From Mediterraneibacter hominis (lineage in GTDB: Bacteria; Bacillota; Clostridia; Lachnospirales; Lachnospiraceae): 64,000 nucleotides of DNA. Position numbers and translations under genes: made by a program. Below, piece by piece: positions 52,142 to 62,485 of the stretch; position 1 is the stretch's first letter; each line of letters opens with the position of its first letter. The notes beneath the pieces are model-generated. The model had not been told where the DNA came from. It worked only from the letters and a program-made list of their open reading frames with translations, and did not search any database. The DNA is taken from contig NZ_JACOPF010000001.1 in assembly GCF_014287475.1 (NCBI RefSeq), positions 744,001 to 808,000 of the forward strand. The letters run 5' to 3'.

Positions 52142-52835
52142 AATATTTCATTCCTTTCTCTGCCCGTACTAATTCTCGTTTTAACTGCTCTTTCCTCGTT
52201 TGAATCCGTTTTGTATCCGTTTGCTCCAACTGTTTCAGTATCTGCTGCTTTATCGCTATTTCTTTTTTCAAAAAACGGTACAATACTTGATTTTGCTTTT
52301 CTAAGAGGAGCTTTCCATACTGAAGCTCTGTCTCATTCCACTTCTTCTCTTTCCTTTCCTCTCCTGGAACCACCTTCATCATAGGATAATATTTTCCGTC
52401 TTCTTCCACCATCTCTTCTTGTATAAATAAAAAACCCTCCTGTAACAGAAAGGCTCTCACTTTTGCGATTTCCGACTGTGGCTGTAAAATACATTCTTTT
52501 AGGCAGTGTACCGTCTCTCTTGCGCGTTCCAGAATATGTATCATCAAGCTGCCTCCCATTCCCGCGATCACTGCGCACTGTACCTCCCCCGGAGCTATCT
52601 GCTCCATGCCGTCTGACAGTCTCAAATCAATTTTCTCTTCCAGGGCATGGCTGCGCACATGCTCTTCTGCTCTTTTCAAAGGGCCGGCATGAATATCCAT
52701 TGCCACTGCAAAAGGCACACTTCCATTTTCTACGAGATAAATCGGGATATAGGCATGATCTGTGCCTATATCCGCTATTTTATATCCGGCGGTCACTAGA
52801 GATGCAACTGCCTGCAATCTTTTCGATAACTCCAT
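52131..52835 (-). CDS. trmK: tRNA (adenine(22)-N1)-methyltransferase
   Basis: TrmK methylates A22 of tRNA. The 234-aa protein starts LSKRLQAVASLVTAGYKIAD with the SAM motif DIGTDHAY at 22-29, then CAVIAGMGGSLMIHILE and QPQSEIAKVRAFL, all typical. The C-terminal helical part is rich in K, E and Q. It lies 10 nt after rpoD and overlaps nif3. Confidence 0.94.
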   Translation of the reverse strand: MELSKRLQAVASLVTAGYKIADIGTDHAYIPIYLVENGSVPFAVAMDIHAGPLKRAEEHVRSHALEEKIDLRLSDGMEQIAPGEVQCAVIAGMGGSLMIHILERARETVHCLKECILQPQSEIAKVRAFLLQEGFLFIQEEMVEEDGKYYPMMKVVPGEERKEKKWNETELQYGKLLLEKQNQVLYRFLKKEIAIKQQILKQLEQTDTKRIQTRKEQLKRELVRAEKGMKYYAL

Positions 52836-52845
52836 AAACGCTCCT

Positions 52846-53964
52846 TTAATCCAGATAATCTCTTAGCTTTCTGCTGCGGCTTGGATGCCGGAGCTTCCTC
52901 AATGCCTTTGCCTCGATCTGGCGGATACGCTCTCTTGTCACATCAAATTCCCTGCCTACTTCCTCCAGCGTCCTTGCACGGCCATCATTCATTCCAAAAC
53001 GCAGCCGCAAAACCTTCTGTTCTCTCTCTGTCAATGTATCTAACACTTCGTCCAACTGCTCTTTCAACAGTGTCTGCGCCGCTGCCTCTGCCGGAACCGG
53101 TACATTATCATCCTGAATAAAGTCTCCTAAATGGCTGTCCTCCTCCTCACCGATCGGCGTCTCCAGAGACACCGGTTCTTGAGAAATCTTCAAAATCTCT
53201 CTGACACGCTCCACCGGCATGTCCAGCTCCTTCGCAATTTCCTCCGGCATCGGCTCTCTGCCTAATTCCTGAAGCAGCTGTCTGGATACGCGAATGAGCT
53301 TATTGATTGTCTCCACCATATGCACCGGTATACGAATCGTCCTCGCCTGATCTGCAATCGCTCTTGTGATTGCCTGGCGAATCCACCAGGTTGCATACGT
53401 ACTGAATTTATATCCCTTATGATAGTCAAATTTCTCCACTGCTTTTATCAGACCTAAATTTCCTTCCTGAATCAGATCCAGAAACAGCATCCCTCTGCCG
53501 ACATACCGCTTTGCAATGCTGACAACAAGACGTAAGTTTGCCTCCGCAAGTTCTTTTTTAGCGTCTTCATTGCCTTCCTCCATCCGTTTTGCTAATTCAA
53601 TCTCACGCTCCGCGCTTAAAAGAGGGACTTTACCTATTTCTTTCAGATACATACGCACAGGGTCTTCAATACTGACACCTTCCGGAACTGACAGATCGAT
53701 ATTTTCCATATCTACATCATCATCTTCCGAAATAATCACGTCAATATCTACATCCACATCATCATCTGCATCAGAACTAATCCTCAGAACATCAATATTG
53801 TTTGCTTCCAGGTAATCATATACCTTCTCCATATGTTCCGCGTTCAATTCCATGTCATTGAAGAAATCATTGATTTCCTGAAGCTCCAGTATGCTCTTTT
53901 TCTTCTTGCCCTGTGCAACAAGCTCTTTTAATCTTTCTTCAAATTTCTGTATGTTTTCTTCCAT
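52846..53964 (-). CDS. rpoD: RNA polymerase sigma factor RpoD (sigma-A)
   Basis: The primary sigma factor, 372 aa. Region 1.1 is followed by a very acidic stretch (about 68-100, runs of D and V/I), then regions 2 ([37 protein letters not shown]), 3 and 4 ([20 protein letters not shown]). The ATG at 53964 has AGGA 7 nt upstream. It follows dnaG by 54 nt, as in the macromolecular synthesis operon. Confidence 0.97.
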   Translation of the reverse strand: MEENIQKFEERLKELVAQGKKKKSILELQEINDFFNDMELNAEHMEKVYDYLEANNIDVLRISSDADDDVDVDIDVIISEDDDVDMENIDLSVPEGVSIEDPVRMYLKEIGKVPLLSAEREIELAKRMEEGNEDAKKELAEANLRLVVSIAKRYVGRGMLFLDLIQEGNLGLIKAVEKFDYHKGYKFSTYATWWIRQAITRAIADQARTIRIPVHMVETINKLIRVSRQLLQELGREPMPEEIAKELDMPVERVREILKISQEPVSLETPIGEEEDSHLGDFIQDDNVPVPAEAAAQTLLKEQLDEVLDTLTEREQKVLRLRFGMNDGRARTLEEVGREFDVTRERIRQIEAKALRKLRHPSRSRKLRDYLD

Positions 53965-54018
53965 GTGTCCATCCTTCCTTACCCGCAAAAGCGCAGGCTG
54001 TCTTGTTTTATTTTATCC

Positions 54019-55794
54019 TTATTCAATAGAAATATGCAGTTTCTCCAAATCCTCCAGCTTCCGTTTTTCTTCCATCAGATGCTGTAGTCCCGCCATATCC
54101 GTCGGTTCCAGGTCAAGGGTCTGCTTATCAATACTGTGCGCCTTCACTCTTACTATCGTCTCTTTCAGCGCCTGTTCCTGTTCCTCTTTTGTTTTCAGCT
54201 CTTTAATTCTTGTGTGAAACAAAGATGCCGCCTCTCTGTGTTCTTCCTCCGCTGTAAAATGATTCAGTATTTTTGCAGGATTCAAGTCTCCTGTCTGATA
54301 CTGCTCATACACAAAGCCGGCAACGGTCTGATAGAGTTCTTCTGTAAAGTCCTTCGGGCTTATGTATCGGCTGATAATCTCAAACAGCTTCCGCTTATCA
54401 ATCATCCATGTAAGAAGTACCTTCTGGGAAACCAGGTTTGGATCTTCCTTTGGCTTTTCCTGGCCATTTACCTGTTTCGGCCTGCTTACCGGCCTTGCCA
54501 TCCCCTCTCTTACTGCAGTCTTGCTCACCAGCTTTCTTAAGCTCTCTTCACTGACCTTATACTTCTTTGCCACGGCTTCTATATAGTTATTCCGTTCTAA
54601 TTCCTCCTCAAAGCCAAGAAGCCGCCGCGCTGCCTCATTGAAAAACGCGGTCTTCCCCTCCGGAGAATGCATATCAAATTCTCTCTCTGCTATTTCCAGG
54701 CTGAACAAAAAACCGTTTCTCGCCGCTTTGATCCGTCCTTCAAACTCTTCAGCTCCCAGATTCTTAATAAATTCATCCGGATCCTTGTAGGGGTCCATCC
54801 GGATCACCCTCGCCGAAATCCCTGCTTCCTTCAATATCGGCATCGCTCTCAATGCCGCCCTGGTTCCAGCGTCGTCGCTGTCATACGTCAAGTAAACCTC
54901 CTGGACGTATCGTTTCATCAGTGATGCATGTCCCAAAGTCAGCGCTGTTCCCAAAGAAGCCACTGCATTCGTAAATCCCGCCTGGTGGAGAGAAATCACA
55001 TCCATATACCCCTCACAGAGCAAAAAATACGGTTTTTTCGAAGTTCTGGCGCGGTTTAACCCGTACAGATTCCGGCTTTTGTCAAACACCACTGTCTCCG
55101 GAGAATTCAAATATTTTGGTTTTCCATCTCCCATAACACGCCCGCCAAATCCAATTACCCGATTGTTCACATCCATGATCGGAAAGATAACCCGATTCCA
55201 GAATTTATCGTAAACGCCATGTCGTTCGTCCGTATTTACAAGCCCCGCTTTCCGAATCAGCTCTTCTGTGTACCCTTTTGTCCGCAGATATTTGTATAAA
55301 TCATCACTGTACTTATTCGAATATCCCAGGCCGAACGCAGTAATCATCTCGTCAGACAAGGATCTGTTTTTTAAATATGTATAAGCCTGCATACCATTTG
55401 GGGACTTCAACTGCGCATAAAAATATTTTGCCGCCGTTTTGTTCACTTCTAGAATCGATGCTTTTAAATCTGCTTTTTCCTTTGCCTCTTTGGAATATTC
55501 CATCTCCGGCAGCTCTACTCCTGCCCGGTCTGCCAAAACCTTCACTGCCTCCAGGAACGTAAAATTCTCATATTCCATCAGAAAAGTAAATACGTTTCCT
55601 CCGGCGCCGCAGCCAAAGCAGTAATACATCTGCTTTCCCCGGCTGACAGAAAAAGACGGAGATTTTTCATTGTGAAAAGGGCAGAGACCAAAATAGGAGC
55701 TTCCCTTTTTCTGAAGTCTGACGTACCCTGATATTACATCCACGATGTCATTTTTCATTCTGATTTCTTCTATCAGATCCTCTGAATAGTACAT
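54019..55794 (-). CDS. dnaG: DNA primase
   Basis: Primase makes RNA primers for replication. The 591-aa protein has the CHC2 zinc finger (C38, H41, C59, C62), the Toprim catalytic domain (LCEGYMDVISLHQAG, YDSDDAGTRA) and a C-terminal helicase-binding domain. It is full length, follows dgt by 59 nt and precedes rpoD. Confidence 0.97.
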   Translation of the reverse strand: MYYSEDLIEEIRMKNDIVDVISGYVRLQKKGSSYFGLCPFHNEKSPSFSVSRGKQMYYCFGCGAGGNVFTFLMEYENFTFLEAVKVLADRAGVELPEMEYSKEAKEKADLKASILEVNKTAAKYFYAQLKSPNGMQAYTYLKNRSLSDEMITAFGLGYSNKYSDDLYKYLRTKGYTEELIRKAGLVNTDERHGVYDKFWNRVIFPIMDVNNRVIGFGGRVMGDGKPKYLNSPETVVFDKSRNLYGLNRARTSKKPYFLLCEGYMDVISLHQAGFTNAVASLGTALTLGHASLMKRYVQEVYLTYDSDDAGTRAALRAMPILKEAGISARVIRMDPYKDPDEFIKNLGAEEFEGRIKAARNGFLFSLEIAEREFDMHSPEGKTAFFNEAARRLLGFEEELERNNYIEAVAKKYKVSEESLRKLVSKTAVREGMARPVSRPKQVNGQEKPKEDPNLVSQKVLLTWMIDKRKLFEIISRYISPKDFTEELYQTVAGFVYEQYQTGDLNPAKILNHFTAEEEHREAASLFHTRIKELKTKEEQEQALKETIVRVKAHSIDKQTLDLEPTDMAGLQHLMEEKRKLEDLEKLHISIE

Positions 55795-55853
55795 GTCTTC
55801 CTCCTAAAATAATGCCCTATATTATTATATTCGACACAGCCTTTCTTTTTCCT

Positions 55854-56855
55854 TTAATTTTTCCACGCTTCCGGCACAAAAAATTCTTCATATTTTTTCA
55901 CTGCATACAAATCCGTCATTCCTGCTATATAATCACATACAATCTGTTCTCTGCTGCTGTCTGTGTTGGAAAGGGCGTCTAAAAATTGCTGCGGCAGCAA
56001 ATCCAGGTGCCGGATATAATATTCGTATAATTGTTCTATCATATGTACCGCTTTGTCTTCCTCTCCCTTTGCCTTCGGGTTCATATATACATTTTCAAAC
56101 ATGAATTTCCTAAGGCCGGTCATCGCTGCTTCCACTTCCTCTGACATACAGATCTCCGGCTTATCCATACTGTTTATAATCACGTCATGCACCATCGTAT
56201 TCAGCCGCTCCTTGCTTGTATATCCCAGTATTTTTCTAAAATCTGCCGGAATATCTTCTTCTGTCAGGATTCCGCCTCTGATGGCGTCGTCTATGTCGTG
56301 GTTGATATAAGCAATCTTATCCGAGAGCCTTAGAACCTGTCCCTCCAGTGTATGTGGGTGTCCGGCTGTCTGATGGTTTAAAATTCCATCCCGCACCTCC
56401 CAGGTCAGATTCAGCCCCCGTCCTTGTTTCTCCACACATTCAACGACGCGCAGGCTCTGTATATGATGTGCAAAATGGTACACTCTGTTTAAAGCTCGCT
56501 CCCCTGCATGTCCAAAAGGAGTATGTCCCAAATCATGTCCCAGGGCAATTGCCTCTGCCAGATCTTCATTTAGCTTCAGAGCCTTGGCAATCGTCCGCGC
56601 ATTCTGTGACACCTCCAGCGTATGTGTAAGCCTGGTACGGTAGTGATCTCCTTTGGGCAGAAGGAATACCTGCGTCTTCTGCTTCAATCTGCGAAACGCC
56701 TTACAGTGCAGAATCCGATCCCGGTCTCTTTGAAATACCGGACGTATATCACACTGTTCTTCCTCTCTTACCCTTCCTTTTGAATTTTTGCTCAACGTAG
56801 CGTAAGGACTTAAATACTCAAGTTCACGTTCTTCCAACTGTTCTCTTATGGTCAT
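55854..56855 (-). CDS. dgt: Deoxyguanosinetriphosphate triphosphohydrolase (dGTPase-like)
   Basis: The 333-aa HD-domain enzyme hydrolyses dNTPs to deoxynucleoside and triphosphate. The metal ligands are visible: H78 in RLTHTLEV, H107-D108 in ALGHDLGHTPFGH, and a later D in INHDIDDA. The length fits the short Firmicute type. It comes first in the dgt-dnaG-rpoD order. A TATAAT near the PAP-dgt gap suggests its own promoter, with a weak -35. Confidence 0.94.
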   Translation of the reverse strand: MTIREQLEERELEYLSPYATLSKNSKGRVREEEQCDIRPVFQRDRDRILHCKAFRRLKQKTQVFLLPKGDHYRTRLTHTLEVSQNARTIAKALKLNEDLAEAIALGHDLGHTPFGHAGERALNRVYHFAHHIQSLRVVECVEKQGRGLNLTWEVRDGILNHQTAGHPHTLEGQVLRLSDKIAYINHDIDDAIRGGILTEEDIPADFRKILGYTSKERLNTMVHDVIINSMDKPEICMSEEVEAAMTGLRKFMFENVYMNPKAKGEEDKAVHMIEQLYEYYIRHLDLLPQQFLDALSNTDSSREQIVCDYIAGMTDLYAVKKYEEFFVPEAWKN

Positions 56856-56935
56856 TGGTATTACCTCGAATCCATCTTGAAACCTTGTGAAATTGTTCTA
56901 TATTAATTATATTCTGTATCTTCCGTATATTTCCT

Positions 56936-58483
56936 CTATTTTCTCTCCTCTTTTATACGCTTTTCAATCGCTTCTGCCACAGTCTGGAGTACCTTGATTC
57001 TCGCGTAATATTTACTGTTTCCTTCTACAACGACCCATGGAGCATACTCCGTAGAAGTCCGAAGCAGCATTTCATTGACTGCTTCCTCATACTGATCCCA
57101 CTTTTTTCTGTTTCTCCAGTCCTCCTCTGTTATTTTCCATTGCTTTTGGGGCGTTTCCTGCCGTGCTGTGAAACGTTTCTTCTGTTCTTCTTTATCAATA
57201 TGCATCCAGAACTTCAGCACGATTGCTCCTGCATCTGCCAAATCTTTTTCCATATCGTTGATTTCTTTATATGCTCTCTGCCATTCTTCCTTTGTGCAAA
57301 ATCCTTCTATCCTCTCTACCATCACACGCCCATACCATGTCCGGTCGAAAATCGCAATGTGGCCGTCTTTGGGCATTGCTTTCCAAAACCGCCAAAGATA
57401 ATGATGCGCTTTTTCAATGTCATTTGGGGATGCAATTGGTGTCACTACATATCCGCGGGCATCCAGCTTTTCTGTCAGACGCTTAATTGCTCCGCCTTTT
57501 CCCGCGGCATCCCATCCCTCAAATCCAAGTACGACCGGAATCCTTCTGCGATATAATTCTCCATGCAATATTTCGAGCTTTTTCTGCAGCTTCTTCAGTT
57601 TCTTTTTGTATTCTTCCTTCGTCAGAGACAATGTCAAGTCTGCTTTTGCCAGAATGGATTCCTGAAGCTCACGAATCTGCTGCTTTTCCTTCTGCTGCAT
57701 ATCTGTTTCCTTTTTCTGTTCCTCTATCTCATCCAATACTTCCGTAGCACGCAACTTCGCCTTTTCCTTCTTCACTTTCTCAATCTTTTCTGTGAGAATA
57801 CGAATTACAGTCGTATAGATCTTCACTGTGGCAAATCTTTTATCTGTCGCTTCAATGATCGTCCAGGGAGCATAATCTGTATCCGTTTTCTGTAACATTT
57901 CTTCCATCATCGTTTGATACTCTCTATACCGCGCATTACGTTCCAAATCGCCCTGGCTCACCCGCCACGCCGTCTCTTTATTTCCCTTCAATTTTTCAAG
58001 CCGTCTCTTTTGTTCTTTTTTGTCAATATCAAGCAGGAATTTGATAACTACATTTCCATCATCTGTCAGTTGTTTTTCAAAAGAACAGATCGAATAATAA
58101 GCCTCTGGAAGCTCACGCTCTTTTGTCCGTTTTTCAAAACGATCTATCAATACCTTTCGATACCAGCTTCCATCGAAAATTGCAATTCTTCCCTTTGCAG
58201 GCGTTTTTGTCCAGAATCTCCAGAAAAACGGATGCATTGCCTCTTCCTCTGTCTCTTTCTTTACTGTATATACTTCAAATCCACGCGGATCCATGCCATG
58301 TATCAGCTTTCCTATCTGCAGCCCTTTTCCGGCTGCTCCGTAACCTTCAAACACAATGATAACCGGAATCTTCATCTCCCTGCACTGCCTTTGCAGACAG
58401 GAAAGCTTGGTTTCCAGCATCGGCATTTTTGCTTTATATTCTTCTTTTGACAATTTTTTTGTTAAATCTACTTTCTCTAACAT
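56936..58483 (-). CDS. pap: Two-domain polyphosphate kinase 2 (polyphosphate:AMP phosphotransferase)
   Basis: The 515-aa protein holds two PPK2 domains in tandem, each with a Walker A: GYGAAGKG at about 47-54 and GWDAAGKGG at about 323-331, and each with an FD(G/R)(S/T)WY motif and RFW(K/T). A charged coiled linker of about 50 residues joins them. Two-domain class II PPK2 enzymes phosphorylate AMP with polyphosphate. The ATG at 58483 follows GGAGG. It has its own promoter and no close partner. Confidence 0.92.
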   Translation of the reverse strand: MLEKVDLTKKLSKEEYKAKMPMLETKLSCLQRQCREMKIPVIIVFEGYGAAGKGLQIGKLIHGMDPRGFEVYTVKKETEEEAMHPFFWRFWTKTPAKGRIAIFDGSWYRKVLIDRFEKRTKERELPEAYYSICSFEKQLTDDGNVVIKFLLDIDKKEQKRRLEKLKGNKETAWRVSQGDLERNARYREYQTMMEEMLQKTDTDYAPWTIIEATDKRFATVKIYTTVIRILTEKIEKVKKEKAKLRATEVLDEIEEQKKETDMQQKEKQQIRELQESILAKADLTLSLTKEEYKKKLKKLQKKLEILHGELYRRRIPVVLGFEGWDAAGKGGAIKRLTEKLDARGYVVTPIASPNDIEKAHHYLWRFWKAMPKDGHIAIFDRTWYGRVMVERIEGFCTKEEWQRAYKEINDMEKDLADAGAIVLKFWMHIDKEEQKKRFTARQETPQKQWKITEEDWRNRKKWDQYEEAVNEMLLRTSTEYAPWVVVEGNSKYYARIKVLQTVAEAIEKRIKEERK

Positions 58484-58536
58484 GATTTTCCTCCGGTTCA
58501 CAATTCTTCTATATTAGTATTGACCAGTTTATGTTT

Positions 58537-58565
58537 ATTATATCTCTTTTTCTTATAATTGTATC
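58537..58565 (-). promoter_or_regulatory. Candidate promoter of the PPK2 gene
   Basis: Minus strand GATACA, 17 nt, TATAAT, about 50 nt before the start codon. Apart from this and the terminator at 58710, the 58484-58789 spacer shows nothing that I can support. Confidence 0.55.
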
Positions 58566-58709
58566 AAGCAGCTGGCGCATTGACTAGTCCAAAGACCTGT
58601 TTCCACTACTTTTTCAAAAAAGCAGTCGCTTTTCCTCTCCCCGCAGACAGAGCAGAACCGAATCAAGACATATACGCGGCAAACAGAATCCGTTGTAATA
58701 TAAAATAAG

Positions 58710-58747
58710 ATGGCCGCAAACCTGCATAAATACTAGATTGCGACCAT
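58710..58747 (-). terminator. Terminator of the acyl-CoA operon
   Basis: ATGGTCGCAA and TTGCGGCCAT pair (one U-G) around 18 nt, followed on the minus strand by CTTATTTTATATT; a T-run on the other side suits the plus strand too. It lies 43 nt past the thiolase stop. Confidence 0.6.
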
Positions 58748-58789
58748 TTTTTCTTATTTTCCTAAAATATACTATTTAAGAATAAGGAT

Positions 58790-59968
58790 TTAACATTTTG
58801 TAAAATACATGGAAATTCCCTGACCACCGCCAATACACATGCTAATCATGGCGTCTTTTTTGTCAGTACGCATCAACTCGTACATTACTTTGACAGTGAG
58901 GATTGTTCCTGTTGCGCCGATCGGATGTCCAATAGAGATTCCGCCGCCGTAGATGTTGACCTTCTCTGGATCCAGTCCGAGATCGCGGCTTACAGCGTAA
59001 GCTTGGCTTGCAAATGCCTCATTAATCTCAAACATATCGATCGATTTCAGATCCAGTCCCAGCTTGGCCGCCAGCTTCTCACTTGACAGCTTCGGTGCAT
59101 ATCCCATCAGTTCTGCATCAAATCCTGCTACAGCATAGCCCTCGATCTTCATCTTCGGCGCAATGCCAAGCTCTTCGGCTTTTTCTCTGGACATGAGCAC
59201 TACTGCCGCCGCACCGTCATTCAGGCTGGAGGAGTTCGCAGCCGTGACCGTTCCGTCTTTCACGAAACACGGACGGAGTTTTGCAAGTTTCTCTATACTC
59301 TGCCCCTCTCTCGGTCCTTCATCTGTATCAAATATTGTAACATTGCCTTTGCGGTCTTTTAGTTCAACCGGAAAGATCTCTTCTTTGAATTTTCCTTCTT
59401 TGATCGCTGCGCATGCTCTCTGGTGACTCCGCACAGCAAATGCATCCTGCTCTTCTCTCGTAACATGATATTTTTCAGCTACATTTTCCGCTGTCACGCC
59501 GTTATGGTTACCGTCAAGCGGCCATGTAAGGATATCAATGACGCCATCCTCGAATACTTTATGCCCCATTCTCGCTCCCCAGCGCGCGTCATTTACATAA
59601 TACGGAAGTCTTGAAATATTCTCTGTTCCTCCGGCAACTACCACATCTGCCTGTCCGGTCTTAATCTCCATCACCGCCTCAACAATCGACTGTAATCCGG
59701 ATCCGCACTGACGGTTAACAGAGTATGCCGTTGTCTCTTTCGGCATGCCTGCTTTCAGGCTGACAGCTCTTGCAATAAATCCGTTCTCAGCGATTTCTCC
59801 CACCTGACCGATGATTACTTCATCCACGACAGCAGGATCGATTCCGGCACGGTTGACAGCTTCTTTTACCACCATCGCTCCCATATCGATCGCGGAAATA
59901 TCTTTCAGGCTGCCGCCATAGCTTCCTACCGGAAGCCTCACGCCACTTACTATAACTACATCTTTCAT
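58790..59968 (-). CDS. thlA: Acetyl-CoA C-acetyltransferase (thiolase)
   Basis: Thiolase condenses two acetyl-CoA to acetoacetyl-CoA or cleaves beta-ketoacyl-CoA. The 392-aa protein has the nucleophile Cys88 in NRQCGSGLQS, His near 348 in GGGISIGHPIGATG and Cys378 in CIGGGQG. It is the last gene of a four-gene minus-strand operon and follows the hydroxyacyl-CoA dehydrogenase by 40 nt. Direction (synthesis or cleavage) cannot be decided from sequence. Confidence 0.96.
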   Translation of the reverse strand: MKDVVIVSGVRLPVGSYGGSLKDISAIDMGAMVVKEAVNRAGIDPAVVDEVIIGQVGEIAENGFIARAVSLKAGMPKETTAYSVNRQCGSGLQSIVEAVMEIKTGQADVVVAGGTENISRLPYYVNDARWGARMGHKVFEDGVIDILTWPLDGNHNGVTAENVAEKYHVTREEQDAFAVRSHQRACAAIKEGKFKEEIFPVELKDRKGNVTIFDTDEGPREGQSIEKLAKLRPCFVKDGTVTAANSSSLNDGAAAVVLMSREKAEELGIAPKMKIEGYAVAGFDAELMGYAPKLSSEKLAAKLGLDLKSIDMFEINEAFASQAYAVSRDLGLDPEKVNIYGGGISIGHPIGATGTILTVKVMYELMRTDKKDAMISMCIGGGQGISMYFTKC

Positions 59969-60008
59969 TTTCGTTTCCTCCTATTTTTAGTTGTAAATTG
60001 ACTGAAAA

Positions 60009-60887
60009 TCAGAAATTTGATCCGATCTTGTTGCCCTTTTTATCGTACTTGTAAAAACCCTGTCCAGACTTCTTTCCAAGCATTCCTGATTTCACCATTG
60101 TCTCGAGCAGCGGACACGGACGGTATTTACTGTCATGGAATCCATTGTAAAGTCCTGTCATCGTTGCAAGCATCGTATCGATGCCGACAAAGTCTGTCAG
60201 TTCGATCGGCCCCATCGGATGGTTACAGCCAAGTTTCATTGCATTGTCCACATCCTCGGGCTTGCTTCCCTCCATTACCATGAAGGCTGCCTCATTCTGC
60301 ATCGGTACAAGGATCCTGTTGACCATGAAGCCAGGAAATTCCGGAGCGTCCACCGTTGTTTTTCCGATTTTTCCCGCAAATTCTTTCACTGTATCATATG
60401 TCTCGTCTGATGTGACAAGACCGCGTACCAGTTCGAGTAATTTCATCACCGGAGCCGGATAGAAGAAGTGGGCTCCCATCACTTTATCCGGTCTGTTTGT
60501 GACAGATGCGATCTCCGAGATGCTCAGCCCTGAAGTATTGGACACGATCACTGCCTCCAGATCTGCGAGTTCATCCACCTTTTTAAATGTTTCTTTCTTA
60601 ATTTCGATCTTTTCCGGCACAGCCTCTATTATAAGAAACGCGCCTTTTACATCCGCCAGATCACCGCTGTATGTAAGGTGCCCCAGTATCTCGGCTTTCC
60701 TCTCCTCTGTCATAGAACCTTTCGCCACTTTTCTATTGAACAGTTTTTCAACCGTTTCTTGCGCCTTCTCAATAGCCGCCTCAAAAGTATCTATATTTAC
60801 AACTTCATATCCAGCCGTCGCACATGCCTGTGCGATACCATTTCCCATCAGACCGGCTCCAACGACTGCCACTTTGTTCTTTTCCAT
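60009..60887 (-). CDS. hbd: 3-hydroxybutyryl-CoA (3-hydroxyacyl-CoA) dehydrogenase
   Basis: The 292-aa protein has the Rossmann start VVGAGLMGNGIAQ (GAGLMG at 10-15), the catalytic-region signature MGAHFFYPAPVMKLLELV and the C-terminal domain with NHPMGPIELTDFVGID. It interconverts 3-hydroxybutyryl-CoA and acetoacetyl-CoA with NAD(P). It lies 14 nt after the CoA-transferase and before the thiolase, so these form one pathway. No crotonase or butyryl-CoA dehydrogenase is alongside. Confidence 0.95.
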   Translation of the reverse strand: MEKNKVAVVGAGLMGNGIAQACATAGYEVVNIDTFEAAIEKAQETVEKLFNRKVAKGSMTEERKAEILGHLTYSGDLADVKGAFLIIEAVPEKIEIKKETFKKVDELADLEAVIVSNTSGLSISEIASVTNRPDKVMGAHFFYPAPVMKLLELVRGLVTSDETYDTVKEFAGKIGKTTVDAPEFPGFMVNRILVPMQNEAAFMVMEGSKPEDVDNAMKLGCNHPMGPIELTDFVGIDTMLATMTGLYNGFHDSKYRPCPLLETMVKSGMLGKKSGQGFYKYDKKGNKIGSNF

Positions 60888-60901
60888 TTTCCTTACCTCT
60901 C

Positions 60902-62485
60902 TTATTTATTTTTTTCTTTTAACCGGAGACCGAACGGGCCATCTTGGATAAACAACGCTTCATCCATTCGTTTCAGGTCATCACTGATGTTCGGTGTAAA
61001 TTCCATTCTGTCGAGCACTTGTGTCTGTAGATCGATCCCCGGGGCAATCTCTACGAGCATAACACCTTCCTTACAGAGTTTAAACACGGCCCGTTCCGTA
61101 ACGATCATGACTTCCTGCCCTTTCTTTCTCGCCAGCGGGCCGTTGAAGGAGAGCTGCGCAACTTTTCCGACCATCTTGCAAACATCTCCTTCTCTGAGGA
61201 TCTTAAGCTTCCCGTCACTGAATTCATACTTTGCGCCTCGGGCCGTAAATGTTCCGAGAAATATGACCTTCTTCGCATTCTGCGTGATATCTATAAACCC
61301 TCCGGCTCCGGTGCACCTTGTGCCCATCTTCGTAGAGTTCACATTCCCTTCTCCGTCGAGTTCCCCAAGTCCCATATAAGTGATATCAACACCGGCTCCG
61401 TTATAATAATCCATTTGCTCATGGTGCCCGATCATCGCAGTCAAGTTCTGTCCGATCCCAAAGTCGATCCCACCTGCCTGTACTCCTCCATAAATTCCGG
61501 ACTCAACCGTAATCATAATGTCATCAGAAACACCTTCCTCATTGCACACCTTACCGACCATATCGTTAGGAATACCCGTCCCCAGATTGACTACAGCCCC
61601 TTTGTACAGTTCCTGCGTTCCTCTTCTTGCGATGAACTTTCTCTCGTTAAACGGTGCAGGCTCAATGTTCGCTGCCGGAACTCTCGCCTGTCCGCTGTAA
61701 GACGGGTCAAAATACCATGAAGACGTCTGTCTGTGGTCTTCAAACGGATTCTCACACACAACAATATCGTCGATAAACACTCCTGGTACAGTCACGTCTT
61801 TCGGATTGAGCGTCCCAGACTGCACTACCTGCTTCACCTGCGCAATGACTCTTCCGCCGTATCTTTTTGCCGCCATAACAGCAGGAAGAACCTCCAGTTT
61901 CATAGCCTCCTCCGTTGTCGTCAGATTGCCGGCCTCATCACATACTGTTCCACGGATCAGTACAACATCCAGTGGTATCTCTTTATAAAACATATACTCT
62001 TCGCCGCCATATTCGATAATGTCCACAATATCCGGCATCGGCTTCGTCCTCTCATTCATTTTTCCGCCCTCGATACGGGGATCGATAAATGTTCCCAGCC
62101 CCACCTTCGACATTTTCCCCGGAAGTCCGCATGCCATACTCCTGTAAAGCTGTGCAATCTGTCCTTGCGGCAGGCAATACGCCTCGACCTTGCTCTCTGC
62201 GATCATCTCCATCCACTTCGGCTGCAGTCCCCAATGCGAACCGATAATTCGCTTCACGAGCCCTTCATGTGCGAAATGCTGTATTCCGTCTTTTCTGTCA
62301 CTTTGTCCGCAAGAATGAACAAGGGTAATGTCCTTGGGATGTCCGGTAGTCTCAAAGCGTTTTTCTATTGCTTTTAATACCGCTTCACTGGCACTGACCA
62401 TCGTCATGCCGATCGTACACACTGTAGAATTGTCCGCAATTTTCTCCGCTGCCTCGCCGGCCGTTATAAAGTTTGCCTTTAACAT
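60902..62485 (-). CDS. Acyl-CoA:carboxylate CoA-transferase (fused alpha-beta, family I)
   Basis: The 527-aa protein fuses the alpha and beta parts of family I CoA-transferases, like propionate CoA-transferases and YdiF. The catalytic Glu328 stands in ITVESGIYGG, with GTGIPNDMV before it and MGTRCTGAGGFIDITQNAK after. It moves CoA between an acyl-CoA and a free acid such as acetate or acetoacetate. It overlaps the acyl-CoA ligase gene by 7 nt. Exact acceptor is unknown. Confidence 0.9.
   Translation of the reverse strand: MLKANFITAGEAAEKIADNSTVCTIGMTMVSASEAVLKAIEKRFETTGHPKDITLVHSCGQSDRKDGIQHFAHEGLVKRIIGSHWGLQPKWMEMIAESKVEAYCLPQGQIAQLYRSMACGLPGKMSKVGLGTFIDPRIEGGKMNERTKPMPDIVDIIEYGGEEYMFYKEIPLDVVLIRGTVCDEAGNLTTTEEAMKLEVLPAVMAAKRYGGRVIAQVKQVVQSGTLNPKDVTVPGVFIDDIVVCENPFEDHRQTSSWYFDPSYSGQARVPAANIEPAPFNERKFIARRGTQELYKGAVVNLGTGIPNDMVGKVCNEEGVSDDIMITVESGIYGGVQAGGIDFGIGQNLTAMIGHHEQMDYYNGAGVDITYMGLGELDGEGNVNSTKMGTRCTGAGGFIDITQNAKKVIFLGTFTARGAKYEFSDGKLKILREGDVCKMVGKVAQLSFNGPLARKKGQEVMIVTERAVFKLCKEGVMLVEIAPGIDLQTQVLDRMEFTPNISDDLKRMDEALFIQDGPFGLRLKEKNK

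Noticed and set aside
58484..58789. Search for a small gene in the PPK2-thiolase spacer
   Set aside because: Only a 24-codon minus frame without a ribosome-binding site was found.
60678..61379. 233-codon plus-strand ORF opposite hbd and the CoA-transferase
   Set aside because: It spans two real genes and their junction on the other strand and shows no recognisable domain.
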